Part shown: in pieces, positions 46,134-60,325 of the stretch
How the letters are laid out: every line of letters starts with the position of its first letter
Position numbering within the stretch: position 1 is the first letter of the stretch
Assembly: GCF_963662255.1 (NCBI RefSeq)
Contig: NC_085060.1
Coordinates: 9,611,630-9,675,629 of the forward strand
Direction: 5' to 3'
Source: Cinclus cinclus
Taxonomy: Eukaryota; Chordata; Aves; Passeriformes; Cinclidae
Length of the DNA: 64,000 bases
Translations under genes and position numbers: made by a program
The notes under the pieces: model-generated
Database searches by the model: none
The model's input: the letters and a program-made list of their open reading frames with translations, nothing else
Told to the model about the DNA's origin: nothing

Positions 46134-49100
46134 TTACCAGTTGAACAGCACATTCTGACCAAGAGTCATGAAGTATATTTGACTGCTGCCTCCTGACTGC
46201 ACAGATGCAAAGAACACCTTGAAAGGGAAAAAAAAAAGATGCTCCTGTCAGTTTATATTTATGAAAATATTTTTACTCATATAGGAAAGGTGATAGAATG
46301 CCACAGTCCCAAATACAAGGATATACATATATCACAATTGAATTTTAATCCCATGAGAAACTTTTTAAAGTGAAACTGTATTTGTAGTACAACTGCATTT
46401 TTCCAATGTATTTCCTTCCCTATTTGAAAAGACATAGGAGAACATTTAAAAATAATTAATCTAAGGTTTTAGGGCTTCAGTTTTCTAAATATGATAGTGA
46501 GACTAAAATTTCAGAGAATATTTACCAAAACTGCTATATGCAAGAAATCATACCTGATTATCCATACCTTTGTGTCTGCAATTAAGGGTGTTGGGTTTCT
46601 CCCCCTCCCCCATGATGACTGCTCTGAACTGCCTGTCATTTCAGTAGCCCAGGAGAGGCAGTCCTGTAGCTGGGAATTTTTGGGGCTCACTCACTACTAA
46701 CCCTCCCCACACCACCTGTGGTGCTGTGCAGTTCACAGTGCCTGTACTTGTTATCTCTGACAGCAGTGAAGGCTGGGTGGAATAGAGAGCTCCAACAGCT
46801 GCTGGTGGGAATGTGTGCAACATACATCATGAACATCCATAATGGGTGCTTTGTGGGATCAGTGACTACACTGGCTTTGAACAGGGAACTTATACCCAGG
46901 TAGGAAATAACCAATAACAAAGTCACCAAAATGAACTGGTCTGTCATAGACAGCTGTTGCTCATTTCTGCTAAGTCACCACACTGTAGTCATCTCTGTAC
47001 CTTGTCATTTCTTTCACACAGAAATTTGAGCTTCTGTGCTTTCTTGTGCATAAATACTCCTTCCAGATTTCCCGTTTCCACAGAGCGTAGTTCAATCGCT
47101 TTTTCTCCCCAGCCCATGACCTGATTGGACTGAAGGTAAGCTAAAAGAAAAAAAAAAAAAAAAAAAGAGAAAAAATATTGTTACTAATTACCAGCTGGAA
47201 GACTGATTCTTGCCTCATTTATGTTAAGTATGGATCTGATGTGTTTCTCTTTGATAACAATATATTCTGAATTATTTATATTTTGAGTTTACACAAAAAG
47301 CCTTAGGAATAGTAACTAAATTTCAGTTTGTCCTCTCAGACTTATTTTGAACTCTAGACATAAATCTTAACTACTACTGTATATCTTAGATTCCCAAAAG
47401 CTTGGAGGAAACCTCTGAAGGGCATCTTGTTTAACTGCTGGCCCCAAAGTGGGGCCAAAATAGATAGGAGCCTCAGGACCTTGTACAGATATGTTTGATG
47501 GATATTTCACAGCCTTTCCAAGACCCTGTTGCAATGCATCACTGCTTTCAAGGCTGAACATTTCTTCCTTATGTCTTGGTGCAACTTGTGCCCATCTTTG
47601 CCTCTCATCCTTGAACTGTTGATAATCAAGGAAAGTCTTGACTGTCTTCTCTGTACCCACTGTACTTTGTTCCTATTAGGAAGCTGGGTTTGTATTGACT
47701 GTGGAGTTCAGCTTAGTCTGAAACCTAAATACTTCAGAATCTGAGACCATGGCATGATTAATTTGGTGTCTTCCCATCACCGATTATGTGCAATATTTCT
47801 AAAACCAAAAGCAGGTATTCTAGCACTATGGAAGCTTACTAAAATACTCCCTTTAAATCTGGAAATAAGAAATTGGAATTGTGATGAAGGAGTTAACATC
47901 ACAGATTTCAAATTGGGCACAGTTTCAGTGAAAGCCCTCCTATTGGTACTTGTAGGGCTTCCAAAGTAAAATCACATTAGTTATGCTCTATTGGTAGCCA
48001 TTGCTCAGAAATTGTTCTTCTTGCTCAACTATCAACTGTTATTTCATCAGTTTGAGAATTCTGGTGCTCTAAAATGATGTAGAGGGAATGTGGGCACTGG
48101 ACTGGGTTTTAGCTTCATTGGACAGTGAATGTCTGCCCTACATTATTAGTGTGAACAAGGTCTGCTTCTTAAAATCTACCATGTTGATTTAGGTTTTTGT
48201 CTAAAAATTGAACTTTCAGTACAGACTAACACTGGAAGCAACAGCCTGAAATCCTGCTTGAGAAGCTGAAAATAAAGGCAATATACCCACATGACTGTAC
48301 ATACTTCTAGCAGGGTTGATTTAATATTGACTTGGAATTCTTGCTTTATAATTGTTGTTAGAACAAATGTATGAAAATCGTACCTCCTTGGAAACACATA
48401 TGGTTTGGTTACAGTGTTGTGATTTTATTTTCCTCAGAGACTATAAATTTCCCCTAAATCTGTTCAGAAGATTTTCAGTTATTCTTTGTACACACTGAAG
48501 GCTTCCCTGCCACTAGTGCTGAGAGCAAGATAATTCTTTCCCAGCATCCCAGTCATGAGCAAAGAGGAAGAAATCAACCTGTTTTAAAAGCAAAGCAGCA
48601 GTGAGCAACCGAGGGTGAGTGGCAAAAGAGAAGTATTTTCTAAAACTCAAACACATGATTTTAAAATATTTTCTTTATGCTTCAGGCTGTACAACAGGGC
48701 ACCACTGCTGCAGGCTGTGAAGAAAGTGTCATTAACATTTCTGAACAGTGCAGCAGTAGCAGGATGAGTCCAGGGCAGCACCTGTGCAGTCTACAGTATC
48801 TGAAAAATAAGCCCAGACCACATAAAAAGTGAGGAATATCAAAATGATACAAGACTCAAACTTCTGCTCTTTTTTGTACCAAATGACTTCATATTAACCT
48901 TTTTAAGCTTCGCTTTTGAACACAACAAAGAGGGAGGCACTCTATGGTTGTGGGGGGTGGGAAGCAAGGCAGGTGCATATATAGAAACAGCATAAAAACC
49001 ATCCTGTGGCTACGCTGTTTCATATAGGTCACATAAGTCTAGCAACAAAGAACTAATAAGTCTCCTGATCTTTTCCACTACATGAAATTTACACTCCAGG

Positions 49101-52100
49101 TGCCACTATGCTGTGTCTCTATCTGTGCCTTTGGCAGATTTCAATTTGACTGCTTCCTTGCAGCTCCCAGTAACCACTTCATTAGTCCCTGCTGCAACCT
49201 CTAGGTCATCTGCTGGACCACTTCTGCTGTGTTCTGAAGAGATCTGACCTCCAGGCAGTATTCAAAACAGGAACAGAATAAACCAGATATGCCAAGTTAA
49301 GCCCTGATGCTCTGCTGTCTGGACAATATACTAAGAACTTGTCAACTGACAATGGCAGGTTTAAGTAGCATAAAATCTCAGTTTTGAAGCAGAATAAAAG
49401 AATTCTTTTCCAAATTTCATCTATGAAACAGCATGTAAACAAAACAGCCTCGTTACACCATTTGCACAGTTGTCCAGTAATAAGGACTTACCTATACATG
49501 GAGATTAATTTGAAGGATAGCAGGCTATGAATTCAAAGGTCAGTACTGAGTCATGATAATCCTCCCATGTGGGAGCTCTTAAAGGTGTTTTGTGTGAGAG
49601 GAACTGAGAGTACATACTCAGAATAAAGTTGTCTTATTTTGGAACAATGGCTCCTATACTACGAGCACCTTGGGAATAAGTACTTTAAGTCCACTTTCCA
49701 CTGCAGCTTTAGATAAAAAAGTCCTATGCTTCTAGCTGGTATGTTGTAGAGCACTGAGGCAGCAGTTTAACCATCTTTTGGTAATACTTTCTGTTTCTCT
49801 ACAGAATAATCTCTTCTTTTAAAATGTACAGGGAAAAGGAAATAAAGACTTTTACTACTTCCTCTGGGAATATCCAAATTTGTGTCAACCCTCTATGGCT
49901 ACACATACTGTAAATAATTCATTACTCACACAAAAGGGCAAGAATGCTCCCAAATCTTATTAACTTGATGTTTCTTAATGCCATTTTAAAACATGTTTTA
50001 TAGAAAATATTACAGCTACATTTATATTTAGCCCTACATATGTGTACATTTTTCAGATTAAACATAGAACACTTCTACAGTTTTAATTTCCCATGGGATT
50101 TGAGCTTCCTCTCTCCGATTTCTTATTAACAGATTGGTCACAGAGGTCCCGATTTAAGACTATAAATAAGATATATTTAGATTCCCTGCCCTAAATCCAT
50201 CGATTATAATACAAACTATTTTTTATTTTTTTGTATCAAAATACTCTCACCAACTACAAACTTTTCTTTCAAAATACTTGTTTAAAGAAATCAAGAAATG
50301 AGCAAAGGATGACTAGAGAGCACCCTGAGGGTAACACAAGACCCTTCTATCTCTCCAACAGAGAGTGAAAATTGAGATATAGTTATACAGACTTCAGGAG
50401 GTTTGAAATGGGTATAGAAATCCCAAGAAAGCAGGATCTTTTAAGAAACTGTCAAGTTGCCCCTAATCAGGGCCATTCAAATAACAGTTATTCACACTTC
50501 TCTTGTAATGTTTTTGTCTGCAGCCAAGGATATCACAGGATTAAGAAAATTAATAGGAGTTCGTGGTGAAATTATTATCGTAACAGTTAATGGAGGCCAT
50601 CATGTGAAGTTTGAGTGGTGTGTTTATAGGTTAGGTTAATTTTTAGTGCAAATATGATTTCAATCAGAAGTCAAATTTGGTTTGTAGCACATCCCAAAGT
50701 TTTTTCCTAAAACTACTGAGGTAGAAGTGAAAGGAAAAAGGTGAACATCCTTGATTTTTCACTGTGGTATTCATTTTCCTGCAAGCTAATAACAGGCTTC
50801 TGTGCAGTGTAATTGTCTGTGGCTTGTTTTGGTGGTATGTTTGTTTTAAAATAAAGAACAGGCGTGAGACAGAAATTAAAAGTAACAAGTAATAAACCCA
50901 AAAATCTGCCTGTGTTGTTCTTCATTTCCCCCCTACTATTAGCCTGAAGCCCTATGGGAAAGGTGAAACAAACAGCTGTCCTGGCTCCAGTACAACCAAA
51001 ATCTCCTTGTACACAGCCAACTGCAAGCATGGGGAGATTAAGAACCTATCACAAATAGCCTGGGCTGGCATCCCTGTGAATTTAAAGTGATAAAATGAAG
51101 GGGCCATTTGACAGCAGTTACAGATCTCTTCAGTAACTGACCCCTCAGTAGCTGTGAATTTCTACATAAAACGCTGTGAGCTATGAACAACAAAATCATT
51201 TTCCCCCCTCTGTAATCCACATAATTCTCCCTGTGGAAACTGGTGGTAAGCTGCATCCTCAGTGAAGTCTGTCTGTATAGTCAATGTGTGATGCAATAAA
51301 CACTGTGATTAGAATACAAAAAGTGGTCCAAATGGGAAGCCCCTATTGCAATCATTGGCTGTGTTAACACAAACACCCATAAATCTGTTTACTCTTTTAC
51401 ACATCTGGTTTTCTCAGAAGCTGCTTTATGTGCCATACAACCATTTTCAGATAGATACAAACCTCATAAAGAAGTCAGGCTTCATGCAGCAGAATCTTAC
51501 ATTTAATAAAGAGCTATTTTTTATACATACCTACGGATGCTGGCATTTCTCCCCACTGTAGAACAGTCTCCTTTGTGAAATGCCCATATATATCAATGTA
51601 GATGCCTTCATCTTCATAGGTGAGCAGGAGCTCCATGCCACTGGTGTTTGGGAGGATGATAATGGCATGTGGGCGAATTGTCCCCTGGATCTAGAATCGT
51701 ATTTTGCTAAGATTTATATCAGAACATGGACTGCAATTTCAGCGATTACATCGATCTAACTAGCTTGGCAGAGCAATAAAAAGAACTAGCTCATGGCTCA
51801 TGGAAAGTGAAAGAAATGCCTGTTCTCAGAGGCTGTATAGTTTGCTAGTAAGCCTCTGAAACAGACTTTCTCCCCTTCTCCCCCCTTTGTATATGACAGT
51901 AGGTTTGCAAATAAATCAATATTCAATAGTTCGCATTAAATTTACCAGTGTTCGTTGGTTTCAAGAAGCCATGGAGCCATTGAGACACAATAATATTTAC
52001 TTAGTCACTCACAAAATGCTTGCATTGTATAAATAGGAGAAAGGTGAAATAAATTTGAATTCACAACTTTTTCAGAAGACGGAGGAAGGACAGAAACTTC

Positions 52101-55100
52101 CACACTGCAGGAGATCAGTGCTTTCACTTTCCATGATATTTCCCTATCCCCACTCACAAGTTAAAAACCTGCAAATTTAATAATATTTATCCTACTGTAA
52201 AAAGTTCCCTGGACCTTTTCACTGTCCTTCCCACATCCTTCACTACAAATAGCTGCCCATTTGACTGCTGTTGGGCACACCTCTACATGCCACAGGAACA
52301 GTGCATTTCACTCATACTAATCTCTCTCAGAAGCCAACATATCCCAGGAAAAAAAAAAAAACAAAACCAAAGGTGAAGTATACAACCATGAAGGGGGATT
52401 TATGAAAGCATTTTTGAAAGAAAAAGAGGACAGCCTTAAAAAAACAGTAACAAAGCATTTCCTTGTTTAAAGCACTACTCAAAACCAAGATGTTAAACAG
52501 TAAATTAAACCACCACAATTAATAATTTTATAGGAAGCATATGACTGGAGCTTTACATCATTCTCACAAGCCAGCCACACACAGGTCTTTTTCTTCCTCA
52601 AGCACAGACATTAATGAACAGTAAAAGAAGCACTGAAGCTGTACTTGCCAAACTGAATACACTCAGGCCACCCACTTGACTCCGTGCCTCCGCAACAACT
52701 ATCCGTAACACTAGAACGGGGATCCAGAGCCGCAGAGCAATTTTAATGCGTTGCCTTGGTACTCGCATGAGCGACCGGAGCAGGTAAGAGATGAAGAAAG
52801 AGATGGGGAACCAGGAAAAGAGGCTACCAGAAAGCAAGAGTATCTCAAGTCAGCCTGTTACAGTCTGGGCTATTGCCACCACAAAGCTCCTTGAGATAAT
52901 TATCCAGTTCTAGCTCTTTTAAAATAGTAGAATATCAAAAAAGATAAAGCTGCTGTAGCAGCTGATTTATTTCAGGTCTAAGACTCTGAAGAGAAAATAT
53001 ATTTTTAGTCTGTGCTAACTTGTGGCTGAAGAGCTCACACAAACATAGTCAGTCTCAGGTGCCCCACATATTCAGGGCAGTCACCTGGGAAATCTCTCTC
53101 GTCAGGTAGCTAATTGTATTTGCAGCCTGTTGAAAAAGTAAAGCATCTAAGAAAGTTCACTTTTTTCCTTTGCCTTTCTTCTCTCAGCAATTATGCTAAT
53201 GATCCTTTTGACAAGTCACTGTTCACCTTGCTCAGCAACCCACTTCCAGAAAGGCACGTGGGTACCACGCTTCAATTTACAAACTGATGTGAATTCATCC
53301 TAGCTGCATAGTTAACAAAGCTACTGTCAAATTAAATAAACCCTCTAACAAGACAAATACTAAGTACCTTAAGAAAAAACAACACAGAAATAAACAGCAC
53401 AAGCCTTTAGCAGGTGATTCAACAGTTAGAAGAACTAGAAAAATAATTTTTCAGTTAAGAGAAGTTTATAAATCTAACAGCCAATCTCACACACTGTGTC
53501 CATCAGGAACACAGGTCTGACAGACCATGGAGGCTGTGGCTTGCAGGGGCAGCAGACTGATCAAGTGGCTTGCACAGTGGGAGTGGGTTTTCATCTGGGT
53601 TGAAAACAAGGGACTGAGAGTGGAAAAACATTAAAAAAATAAATAGATTCATGGCACACGCTGCAACAAGCAGATCTGGGATGAGATTTCTTCAGACCTC
53701 CCAAGTATAACTTTTGGACACACAGTCTGGGGATGCAAGGAGGCCATGGCACCCCCAGCCCCTGGGGAGGACTGTTGACTTCAGGGAGGGTTCAAGTGTG
53801 CACAGAAGTTTCTCTGCCAGGAGCCAGACTAGAGCCAGTCTGGAACCTGCCAGTTTGCTGAACCTAACCCCCCAAGACTGTCTGGCTTTTGGGACACACA
53901 GCTTTAAAAAGAACTATCTAGAATATCTAAAAAAATAAGCAAACAAACAAAAATCCAAAAATATTAACACCACAGCACAGACTTCGTACTGGACAGCCCC
54001 ATGCCAGCCATTCACTTCTGCAGGGCAATTTGCTGTTATCTGAGCTTAAGTAGGAATTTAGTGATCACCATCACCTCAAAGACACAATGCAGGATGCACA
54101 CATACCCCTGAAATCAACACCTTCATGCTAACTTACTGACAATCTAATCTAATGAGAAAGTCACAAGGAAAATGTAAAACAACTTCTGAATTTACAGAGT
54201 GGTTTCATGGACAACTGAATGGCAAGAAGAGCAGCAAATTTATTTAGTCTGAAGTTGGTTTCTGCTGTCTGCACAGTGGCAGATTGTAAAAATCACATAA
54301 ATTCATGTAGATATTATTGTGTCTTTGACTGTTTAAGTTCTAAATTTCCAGGATAAATCAATTAAAAATAGTACTGAACATACAATAGGCTTTCTGACAT
54401 TAAACCACTAAAACTGATATTCTAAATGTAGTAGAAGTATTTAAACAGCTCTTCAGTGTTATAAAACTATGTAAAAAGTGGTTTTGTATTAGCTGCTACT
54501 GATCATTCTTTTGAAAAATAGCACAATTCTTAACCTAATCATCATCAATACACAGCCCGAAGAACAAAGGCATTAATGTAGATTTTTGGATTCTCTTACG
54601 TGTGTTGGAAGGTACAAGTCATACACAGATCCAGAGTCCACATCAATGGCATGAAATCCCACTACTGAGCCATATATGACCTTTAGTCTTTGCCCATTTT
54701 CAACAGTCAGGTCAACTGACAGCGGTTTGTGATGAAGTGAGGTAAAGGACTGGGAAAAAGAAAAATGCAGTACTGTAACACAGTGAAATTGTTGGTTTGC
54801 AGAACTACATTTAAGATCCTAAGAATTCTTAAAGCTCAAAAGTTAGACAGCTATTTTTGTTAAATAGTAGGTTACATTTAAGGAGATAAGTATCCACCAT
54901 CCACTGGGTTGCAAAGACAGTTGGGTAATTCATTCGTGGTTTGAAAAAGAAATTAAGATTCTAGGCAAAAAGTAGGCTGACTACCACTGTGTTTAGTTTC
55001 CTCCCCTTTTGATGGAAATCAACATCAACTTTGTAAATTCAAATGCACATTCTGGCCCAGTGCCTGCTGTGTTTGGCTGGGGTAGAGAGAAACAAGTTAT

Positions 55101-58100
55101 TCACATCTAACACTCATGACTGAGTGTTTCATCCTTGCATCTCCAAAGTACATCAAATGTGCTACATTTTCTTTTAAAGAATACTCAGTTTATCTTTAGC
55201 TAGAATAGATGTTATACAAAACAACAAAAACAAAGGCAGAGAGCAGATGAGAAACAGTGAGAGACAGTGACACATCTGAATCAAAGTGATGTTTCACTTA
55301 CCTTAAAAGCCATGAATTTGTGATAAGGCTTTGGAGCCCAAGCATAAACCTCCACTGAGTTTTTCAAAGCGATTACAAGGAATTTGATTCTCTCATATTT
55401 TACTGTAATACAAGAACAACAATTCCTTAGGTACCAGACTGATGCTAAAATCAAAGACCATCTCATCACATGAAATAATTTCAATGGATTACTTGTAGAG
55501 GTAGACATTATCCAGCAAGGGAGACTAATGCACTCTGGACATCAATATTTAATACTACCAGTGACAGTACCTTGACTGGAAAGCTACAATTCACTTATTT
55601 TCAGTAAAGCCAAATGACTGTTACCAATATTTATATATTCCTTTTCATATAGTGATGAAAAAAAAAATCTCACTACTCAGAAAAAAAAGTCTTAAACCTG
55701 CAGCTAAATCAACCTACTTGATCTTTAAACTATGAACATATCCCACCACTACTGGTTATGAATATGCTACTGTTGGAAGACTGGTGATTGTTGGCTGAAC
55801 AATTCTGTCAGACTTGGCAGGATGAATTTTCATTTCACTGCTCATCTGTGGGTTAAATCCCCAGGTGCTGTGTGGGTGAAGGACTCCTTTCTGAGATGAG
55901 TAAGCATTTAAGAGATGAGCAATTTCTCCAAGACAATTAAGGTCATGCTGGACCCATTGAGAATAAATGAAGAATCATGCATTGAAAATTAACATTTCTT
56001 TGTGCATTGTGTTTTCATTTTACCAGAGACATGCTTTTGGAAACAGGATGCTATCTCACATAGGCAGAGAACAAGAAAATGCTGCAGATGCCACCAAAAT
56101 GCAAAACAGTACATCCTTTTCCTTTTCTACCTGGAAAAAACAGCTGTACAACCAAAGGTCAAGATACAAGAAGATTCACCAAGAGAAAAACAGCAGCAGC
56201 TGTGCTGTCAAAAATGCAAGAGTGGCTTGTCATATGTAAACACAGAAGCTCATACCAAATGTTTGCCTAATTTTAAGATAGGTATTTTGTCACTGGTTTT
56301 TTTTTTTTAATGCACCAAACCCAAGGATGAGCAACTGAAGTGGAATACGTGGGTGCTTAGCTGCAATCACAGTTAAAGTAACAACACACATCTGTTCCAC
56401 ATTCTTTTTTGAGTTTAACTCCTGCCACTGCTAAAGCCAAAAGACAGAACTGTCAAGCAAGGTATTCATGAGAAGCAGCCACCTCACATTTCCTGCACTC
56501 CTCTGTATCATGGCTTTGTTTGGCTTTGAAAAAAGCGCCACTTTCACACACCCATTTTTCACAAAAGCAAAACTTGTGCCATACACCCACCCCCCACAGT
56601 TAAATGACAGAAATTATCATGATCCTCACATTCACGTTCAAGAATGAACTGCCAGAGAACCAAAGAAAAGCCAGATGGTACCATTTCCAGGGTGTTTGAA
56701 CAAAGGGATATTTGGGTCTTTCCTGAGAGAGCAAGGGATGAGCTGATCTACCTAAGGGCATCCTACAAATATGATTCACTAGGACTTGAACGAGGTCCAA
56801 TTTCTTAGCAGTTGCCTAGGGCCAAGAGGGAAGCTGAGGAGGTGGAAAACATCAGTTGAATTAAAACCTTTAGTAACTACAGAAAAACTGAACAACTGAC
56901 TGAGCACAGACCACGGCTGGCACTCTCTCCTTCCAGCCATTACAGGAACAGCCATAACATCATCTGGTAATTGCTGCAAGAAGAGATGCTGCCTGAAATG
57001 ACAGGGAGCAAGCCATCTGCCATGAAAAACAGAGAGTCTTGAAAGAACTCATGAGATATTCACCAATACAATCCTGAAACAAAGCTGAAGAATTCTGCTG
57101 TCACAAGATACAAAAGGAGGATGATTAAGCATTTCTCTAAAGAAAAAACAGGAGATCCTTACCGACTTTGTAGTGCACACAGCCTTCCAGGTCACCCACA
57201 GACACCCAGCCTTGCCGCTTCTCCACCTCCGGATCATTGCGCAGAATTTTATTTCTCAACCACGACAAGTAATACACCCTCAACTTATTCTTCTTCCCTG
57301 GGATTTGCAAAAAGAGACTTTAACTCCCTGAACTACAAATTCTCCCCCACTTACAAAAAGCCAGAGTTTTGTGACCTTGAGTACAGCAGGGCCTTGTGCC
57401 CTGCCAGGGTGAGAGAACATAGCAAAGGCATGAAAGGAGTGCCTGGGGTGATGGGCACATGGGGAACTGGCACAGGAGCAATCCTATGGCACTGGGTACA
57501 TGTGCACTTACCTTGTGACTCAAACTTCATGCTAGATTTTCACACCTGACTAAAATTCTTCCCTCAGGCCACAGAACAGGTTTCTACAGACACAGGTATT
57601 ATCAGAATCCATCACACTAACTGTTTATCCTGGAACACAGGCATGTCCTACAATGGCCACTTTGAATTAGCTATTCATTTAGTTCTAATTAACTATCAAT
57701 TTTCATTCAACATAGTGATTTTTCTTTTGGATGCCTTTCCAGGTGAGAATTATTTTGTCATCCTTCATCCCAATCACTCTTTTTATTGTATAAGTTCATA
57801 AGCACCTATGGTCAACAGCACCCTTTACAAAGATTACTCTGAAGAGAAGGACTTTGTCATGTCCCAGCAACAACTGGATCTAGCAGTATGGGACAAAGAG
57901 CTATTGCCATTGCCCACCATGGTGAGTCTGGACTGGAGATGAGCTGCTATTCCTTGCTGGACCCACACCCCTGACCTTGTATGGTGCATCCTGAGAGGCC
58001 ACATTCAGCCATAGGGAATAAGGCCAGAGTCCCAGATGTTTCCCAGCAGAAATTGAAGACCTCCACTCAGTGTAATTGATGCTTTCACAATAAAGACCCT

Positions 58101-60325
58101 TTCATATTACTGCTCATATCTCTTGCTGAACACAGGATGAGGTTATATCATGATATGTTAATAGAATTGCACTTAGATGCTCACCCATCATAGAAACAAG
58201 AAAAGTGACAAATTATAGCTTGAAGAGAATCAGTCCATTTTACAAATATGAAACACTCTGTACTTCCCACAAATCATTTTACACATTAACCAGGCAATGA
58301 ATTGTCCCAAAGCCACTCTGGAATGGGAGTGTAAATGTTAAAAATTCAGGAGAGTTTTCCTGTTAACAAGAATAACTGTCCTGTGATTTTCTGAAAGAGG
58401 AAATTCCTCAACCTAGTTTATAACCTAATTCTTCTTTTTAATTGCCTCCAACCCCAACGTGGGTCAGATACTTTTAGCCACTGAACCAACCTGATATAGT
58501 AATTAGGACATTGAGTCCCTCCAGAACATCCATTTGCTGGAACCGTCTCCTTGTAATCAGTGTATAAACTCTTCCTTGCCCACTTCTGTCCAGCAGCCAC
58601 AATCCATTCTCTGTTCCCACCAATAAATTTACTCCTGTTAATACATGAAAAAAATACTGCATAAGTCATCTAATGATTCAGAGGTCACCAAGTGTTCATT
58701 CTTTTAAGAAACAGTTTTTATTTAATCTCACTTAATGGTACCTGATAATTTCTCTGTTGCTCTGTGGATGACTTCCCAGAAAAAAAAGAAGATCTCACCA
58801 TTAGAATTTTTACTCAGCAGAACACCTGTATATGTATGGAACTTGAAGGATGAGTAGTTCTGCTGAAGTCAGTGTTGATTTAAACACAAAGGAAAATATT
58901 CTGTGAATCTGAATTACTTAGGTGACCTTGGAAAGTACCTGGGACCAGTGCTAAAAGTCCCAGTCCAGCACCATCACAGTAGTGACACAGGAGACTCAAC
59001 TAAGTATACCAAGGGTCCCTATCAATTATGAAAAGAAAAGCAACCAAAAAATCCCCTCCCAACTCTCTTTTTCCAAACACAACATTCAAATCATGGGGGC
59101 ATCCAACCTGCAGGAAGAAGCGCTGTGTTACAAGGAGGTGCAGGGTTTGTTTGAGGACAGTCTCTGGTTTGGAAAATGCCTTCAAATGCCAAATTAGGGA
59201 GTGAATCCATCTGAAATCCAACTGCTGCTAAGGAAGAGACGGCACCATTGGGTCGCTGACATCAGAGAATGTCAGAAATTGTGTTTGGCTGGAATGACAT
59301 CTATGTTTCTAATCAGCAGATTCTAAAGACACAACATAAGGTATTCTGCTGTAAAAAGCACCCTCCTCCACTGGCAATGCTCTGACAAGTACCTGGTGCT
59401 CTTCAGTCTCAATGCACATTTAATTACACACCTTGCCACACAGCTCTGCTCCCAATTTACAATTCTGGATTCCTACAAACCCACATTACATAAAATCTGT
59501 GAAACTATAAACCAGAAATCTACACCTGGTTTGGAATTGACATGTGCCATCTACCTCATTCACTTGCCATTCCAGGCTCAAAAAGTGAGAAGTAAGAGGT
59601 TGGGTGAGTCCCATAGAATACATCTGATCTTATGAAGCAGAAAGACGATTAAAATAACTTAAGAATTTAGCTAACATGCAACTGGGACAAGGTCTACAGC
59701 TGTTGAGAGCAGTATGACTGCTTTATCTTGGTTTCACACCATGTGAAGCTGACCCTGTAAAAGGGATGTAAATTTAAACAATGGTTCAGTGATGTCCAGA
59801 ATAACCAGTGACAGCAGGAACTAAGCAAGACAAGCCATTGGAAAGACCTGACCTGCTCTGGATCCTTGGGATACCTAACACACCTGACAGCAAAAGGCTT
59901 CATGTTTGGATTATGTCCACTGAGTCAGGGCTCTGTGATCAGCTGTACCCACGTGCAGCTCAGATGAGTCTCATGAGCCACGAAAGCTGCTGAAACATTT
60001 GCAACTTTTGGCTCTCCCAGTGAGCATGATTTCAACTTGGTGCTTGATCAAAACATTTTCTCATTCTGAGGCACAAAGTCCTTTGCAGCTGTAATTCATG
60101 TGCTTGCCATCTTGTCCCTGGGAAGGCAGGGCCATGTAAGTGACAGGTATCAGCCCAGAGATCCACTCCAGCACTCTCTGCCAGGACAGCAGCAATACAA
60201 CTGTGAAATCTGCCTAGCAGAACACTGCCAGCCTCTCCTGCTGTGCCTTCCCTCCACACACCTGCCCAAGGACTCGTAGCTTACCCCACAGAGCAGCACA
60301 CAGGACCTCAGAGTTGAATTTCTTC
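46134..60325 (-). CDS. NRK: CNH (citron homology) domain of NRK
   Basis: The domain spans eight exons from [13 protein letters not shown] to the C terminus. Landmarks in order: [182 protein letters not shown] and [16 protein letters not shown]. The CNH domain is a beta-propeller that binds small GTPases or other partners in this family. All its blades appear intact, with no frameshift or internal stop. Confidence 0.92.

Noticed and set aside
47367..47660. 97-codon minus-strand frame in an NRK intron
   Set aside because: It coincides with the diverged CR1 remnant and is not flanked by NRK splice sites in phase.
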